Assembly: GCA_017621295.1 (NCBI GenBank)
Contig: JAGATI010000112.1
Span: forward strand, 1-5,997
From: Clostridia bacterium
GTDB taxonomy: Bacteria > Bacillota_A > Clostridia > TANB77 > CAG-508
Reading direction: 5' to 3'
Length of the DNA stretch: 5,997 nt
The position numbers and the translations under genes were made by a program. Below, one piece after another: positions 4,897 through 5,997 of the stretch. The first letter of the stretch is position 1; each line of letters begins with the position of its first letter. The notes under the pieces are model-generated. The model was not told the DNA's origin. It ran no database searches and saw only the letters and a program-made list of their open reading frames with translations.

Positions 4897-4912
4897 AATA
4901 AATCAACTCCAA

Positions 4913-5239
4913 TTATTTGTTTTCTTCTGCTTTTAATAATCTACTTTCAATATCTTTTAATTCTCCTATTGTTCTCAAATTATCTAATTTTTCATTACTC
5001 ATAATAGTATTTACAAAATCATTTTTAACTTCTTCAAAAGTGCCATTAATTTTAAAGTGCCAACTTGCATAACATAATTGAAAACCTATTACTGCTAAAT
5101 CATAACTAAAATTAGCTCCTATATATGCAAGTGTTCCAATTTCATCTGCTCTCTCTTCAAAATCAATATCTTTTTGTAAATCTTCTAACTCTTTATTAAA
5201 CTCTTTACAATATCTTAAAAATAATTCTTTATTTTCCAT
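4913..5239 (-). CDS. Hypothetical mainly helical protein, 108 residues
   Basis: The start is ATG 5239, nine bases after TTTGGAG; a TTG at 5254 lies at that ribosome-binding site and is rejected. The gene therefore overlaps the end of the 5229-5429 gene by 11 bases, which suggests translational coupling. The N-terminus is a charged helix (FLRYCKEFNKELEDLQKDID), followed by ERADEIGTLAYIGANFSYDL and AVIGFQLCYASWHFKI (about 38-68), a more hydrophobic core with small residues that is too polar for a membrane helix, and then two more charged helices (FEEVKNDFVNTIM and LKDIESRLLKAEENK). The overall look is a compact helical protein. I do not recognise it. It is the second gene in the P1 unit. Confidence 0.82.
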   Translation of the reverse strand: MENKELFLRYCKEFNKELEDLQKDIDFEERADEIGTLAYIGANFSYDLAVIGFQLCYASWHFKINGTFEEVKNDFVNTIMSNEKLDNLRTIGELKDIESRLLKAEENK

Positions 5240-5429
5240 TAAAACCAACTCCAAACATTTTTTCTCTGCTTATTGCACCATTAATTGTAAAATCATAATA
5301 TAGATTATCAATTATAGTTTCCTTTATATAATCTATAAAATCATCATAACATTTTATATTTTGCTCTTCTTTTTCATCTGCATTTAATTTTCCATATAAT
5401 TCTTTCAAAAACTCTTCATTGATTATCAT
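5229..5429 (-). CDS. Hypothetical protein, 66 residues, first gene after P1
   Basis: The start ATG 5429 follows AAAAAGGAG by seven bases, and only about 18 bases separate it from the predicted transcription start of P1. The protein is helical and acidic at first (EEFLKELYGKLNADEKEEQN), then IKCYDDFIDYIKETIIDNLY, and ends with YDFTINGAISREKMFGVGFN. Its last codons (TTT GGA GTT) double as the ribosome-binding site of the next gene, which starts 11 bases before this one ends. No family recognised; the CYDDFIDYIKETI segment is an amphipathic helix. Its place as first gene of a unit is shared with the zinc-ribbon protein (736-996), the basic helical protein (3819-3980) and the truncated 1-75 gene, but it is not obviously similar to any of them. 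Confidence 0.82.
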   Translation of the reverse strand: MIINEEFLKELYGKLNADEKEEQNIKCYDDFIDYIKETIIDNLYYDFTINGAISREKMFGVGFNGK

Positions 5430-5453
5430 AATATCTCTCCTTTTTACATATTA

Positions 5454-5494
5454 ATTATAACATATAAAATCTTTATATTTCACTTTCTTGCACC
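5454..5494 (-). promoter_or_regulatory. Promoter P1, full copy of the shared promoter module
   Basis: On the minus strand: GGTGCA at 5494-5489, five bases, GTGAAATAT at 5483-5475, 11 bases, then ATGTTATAAT at 5463-5454. It has the same extended -10 and the same 18-base spacer as the other copies. Inside the spacer ATATAAA and TTTATAT (5478-5462) form a perfect seven-base inverted repeat around GAT, a candidate operator. The stop codon of the 5499-5717 gene lies directly upstream (TAATTTAGGTGCA). It serves the four genes from 5229-5429 to 4063-4641. Confidence 0.86.
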
Positions 5495-5498
5495 TAAA

Positions 5499-5717
5499 TT
5501 AATCATAATTTTTATTTCTATCATTAGTGAAAAAATCATCATTTACGAAAGTTATATAACCATATTCATTTTCTATTTCTTCATCACTAACTAAATCATC
5601 AATAATCATCATCTCATAATAACTACTTGTTCTATTTTCTTTTTCTTGTAATTTTTCATCATAATATCTTTGTTTTAATTCAGTTTTTTGTCTTTTTGTT
5701 AATTCTTTTATACTCAT
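5499..5717 (-). CDS. Hypothetical protein, 72 residues
   Basis: The start is ATG 5717, nine bases after AAGGAG; an in-frame ATG at 5726 overlaps that site and is rejected. The N-terminal third is a basic helix (MSIKELTKRQKTELKQRYYD, then EKLQEKENR), the middle is acidic and helical (YYEMMIIDDLVSDEEIENEY) and the end is Tyr/Phe/Asn-rich (GYITFVNDDFFTNDRNKNYD). The charge split, basic N-terminus and acidic C-terminus, is its most visible trait. No family is recognised. The gene is preceded by a 17-base gap after the 5735-5926 gene and probably belongs to a transcript that begins to the right of the window; its TAA stop directly borders promoter P1. Confidence 0.8.
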   Translation of the reverse strand: MSIKELTKRQKTELKQRYYDEKLQEKENRTSSYYEMMIIDDLVSDEEIENEYGYITFVNDDFFTNDRNKNYD

Positions 5718-5734
5718 CAAAATCATCTCCTTAT

Positions 5735-5926
5735 CTATCTTTTTTCAACTTCTAAACCAGTGTCTGCCACAATTTCATATAAAATCTCATCATCTTCAAT
5801 ATTATACATTTTGCATAAATTAATCATATTATCTAGCATTTGCTCTAAATCACTAATAGCAATTTCCTTATTTTTATCTAACTCAATTTTATATTCTCCA
5901 TTTTCCATAATCATTATATATTCCAT
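5735..5926 (-). CDS. Acidic hypothetical protein, 63 residues
   Basis: The start is ATG 5926, nine bases after TTAGGAG, one base after the stop of the truncated upstream gene; an in-frame ATG at 5935 lies within the ribosome-binding site. The protein opens with a likely beta hairpin (MEYIMIMENGEYKIELDKNK), followed by a helix (EIAISDLEQMLDNMINLCKM) and an acidic C-terminal part (YNIEDDEILYEIVADTGLEV, then EKR). The strand-strand-helix order suggests a small alpha/beta fold. No family is recognised. It ends with TAG, consistent with normal use of that stop codon here. Confidence 0.8.
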   Translation of the reverse strand: MEYIMIMENGEYKIELDKNKEIAISDLEQMLDNMINLCKMYNIEDDEILYEIVADTGLEVEKR

Positions 5927-5927
5927 T

Positions 5928-5997
5928 TTATTCATCTCCTAACTCTTCATCACTTAATAATATTCTTTCAATATCTTCATCATCTAGTTTTTCATAC
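5928..5997 (-). CDS. 3' end of an acidic protein, truncated by window edge
   Basis: Only the last 22 codons are visible, ending YEKLDDEDIERILLSDEELG, then DE and TAA at 5930-5928; the start lies beyond the window. The other two minus-strand frames here are closed by TGA and TAG within the first few codons. The acidic, helical ending and the use of its GGA GAT codons as the next gene's ribosome-binding site (TTAGGAGATGA) match the style of the other gene junctions. No function can be assigned. Confidence 0.7.
   Translation of the reverse strand, partial: YEKLDDEDIERILLSDEELGDE

Noticed and set aside
5760..5942. Plus-strand open frame of about 60 codons, Ile/Ser/Leu-rich
   Set aside because: It is the reverse of the 5735-5926 gene and looks membrane-like only because of complementary codon bias; no ribosome-binding site.
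1..5997. CRISPR array, tRNA, rRNA, insertion sequence or integrase site
   Set aside because: No regularly spaced repeats, no tRNA-like arms with the GTTCGA-type loop, no transposase-like protein and no long terminal inverted repeats were seen on either strand.

Overview
The window is very AT-rich (roughly one quarter G+C by eye). It is packed with small genes that all lie on the minus strand, so the plus strand is poor in G. The host type looks like a low-G+C Firmicute-style bacterium. Shine-Dalgarno sites are strong (AAGGAG or TAGGAG, often extended to GGAGATGAT), Lys/Glu/Asn/Ile/Tyr dominate the proteins, Arg is mostly AGA and Leu mostly TTA. All three stop codons appear to be used in the standard way (TAA, TAG, and TGA at 1242-1244), so no recoded-stop lineage is indicated. 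No replication, structural, integrase, relaxase, rRNA or tRNA gene is visible. The dense run of short unnamed proteins with tiny gaps is typical of the accessory or early region of a large phage, plasmid or integrative element; which of these cannot be decided here.

Reading in the direction of transcription (right to left): the end of a truncated gene (5928-5997) and two small genes (5735-5926, 5499-5717) come first. Promoter P1 (5454-5494) then drives four genes: 5229-5429, 4913-5239, a one-helix membrane protein 4654-4896, and a 192-residue protein 4063-4641. Promoter P2 (4019-4059) drives a long run of nine genes from 3819-3980 to 1069-1245; this run includes a 122-residue Trp/Tyr-rich protein (2855-3223) and a strongly acidic 214-residue protein (2198-2842) whose tail resembles ArdA antirestriction proteins. 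Promoter P3 (1024-1064) drives a zinc-ribbon protein (736-996), a basic protein (461-718) and a 78-residue protein (142-378). Promoter P4 (109-138) drives a gene that leaves the window at its left end (1-75).

The outstanding feature is that P1-P4 are copies of one promoter. Each has a perfect extended -10 (TGnTATAAT), a non-consensus GTG(A/C)AA box exactly 18 bases upstream, and, in three copies, GGTGCA exactly five bases further upstream. Each sits at, or directly after, the stop codon of the preceding gene, and no U-tract terminator is visible anywhere. This looks like a small regulon under one unseen regulator, with overlapping read-through transcripts. A second signal is complete absence of CATG, supported by codon choices at His-Asp, Ala-Trp, Ala-Cys and Thr-Trp junctions, which suggests selection by a host restriction or methylation system.

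Several gene starts were set from the ribosome-binding sites: an ATG or TTG inside the Shine-Dalgarno site, in frame, makes some genes look longer than they are. Two genes shorter than a usual size cut-off were recovered (1069-1245, 3819-3980), plus the two truncated genes at the edges. There is no gene-free stretch above 300 bases.
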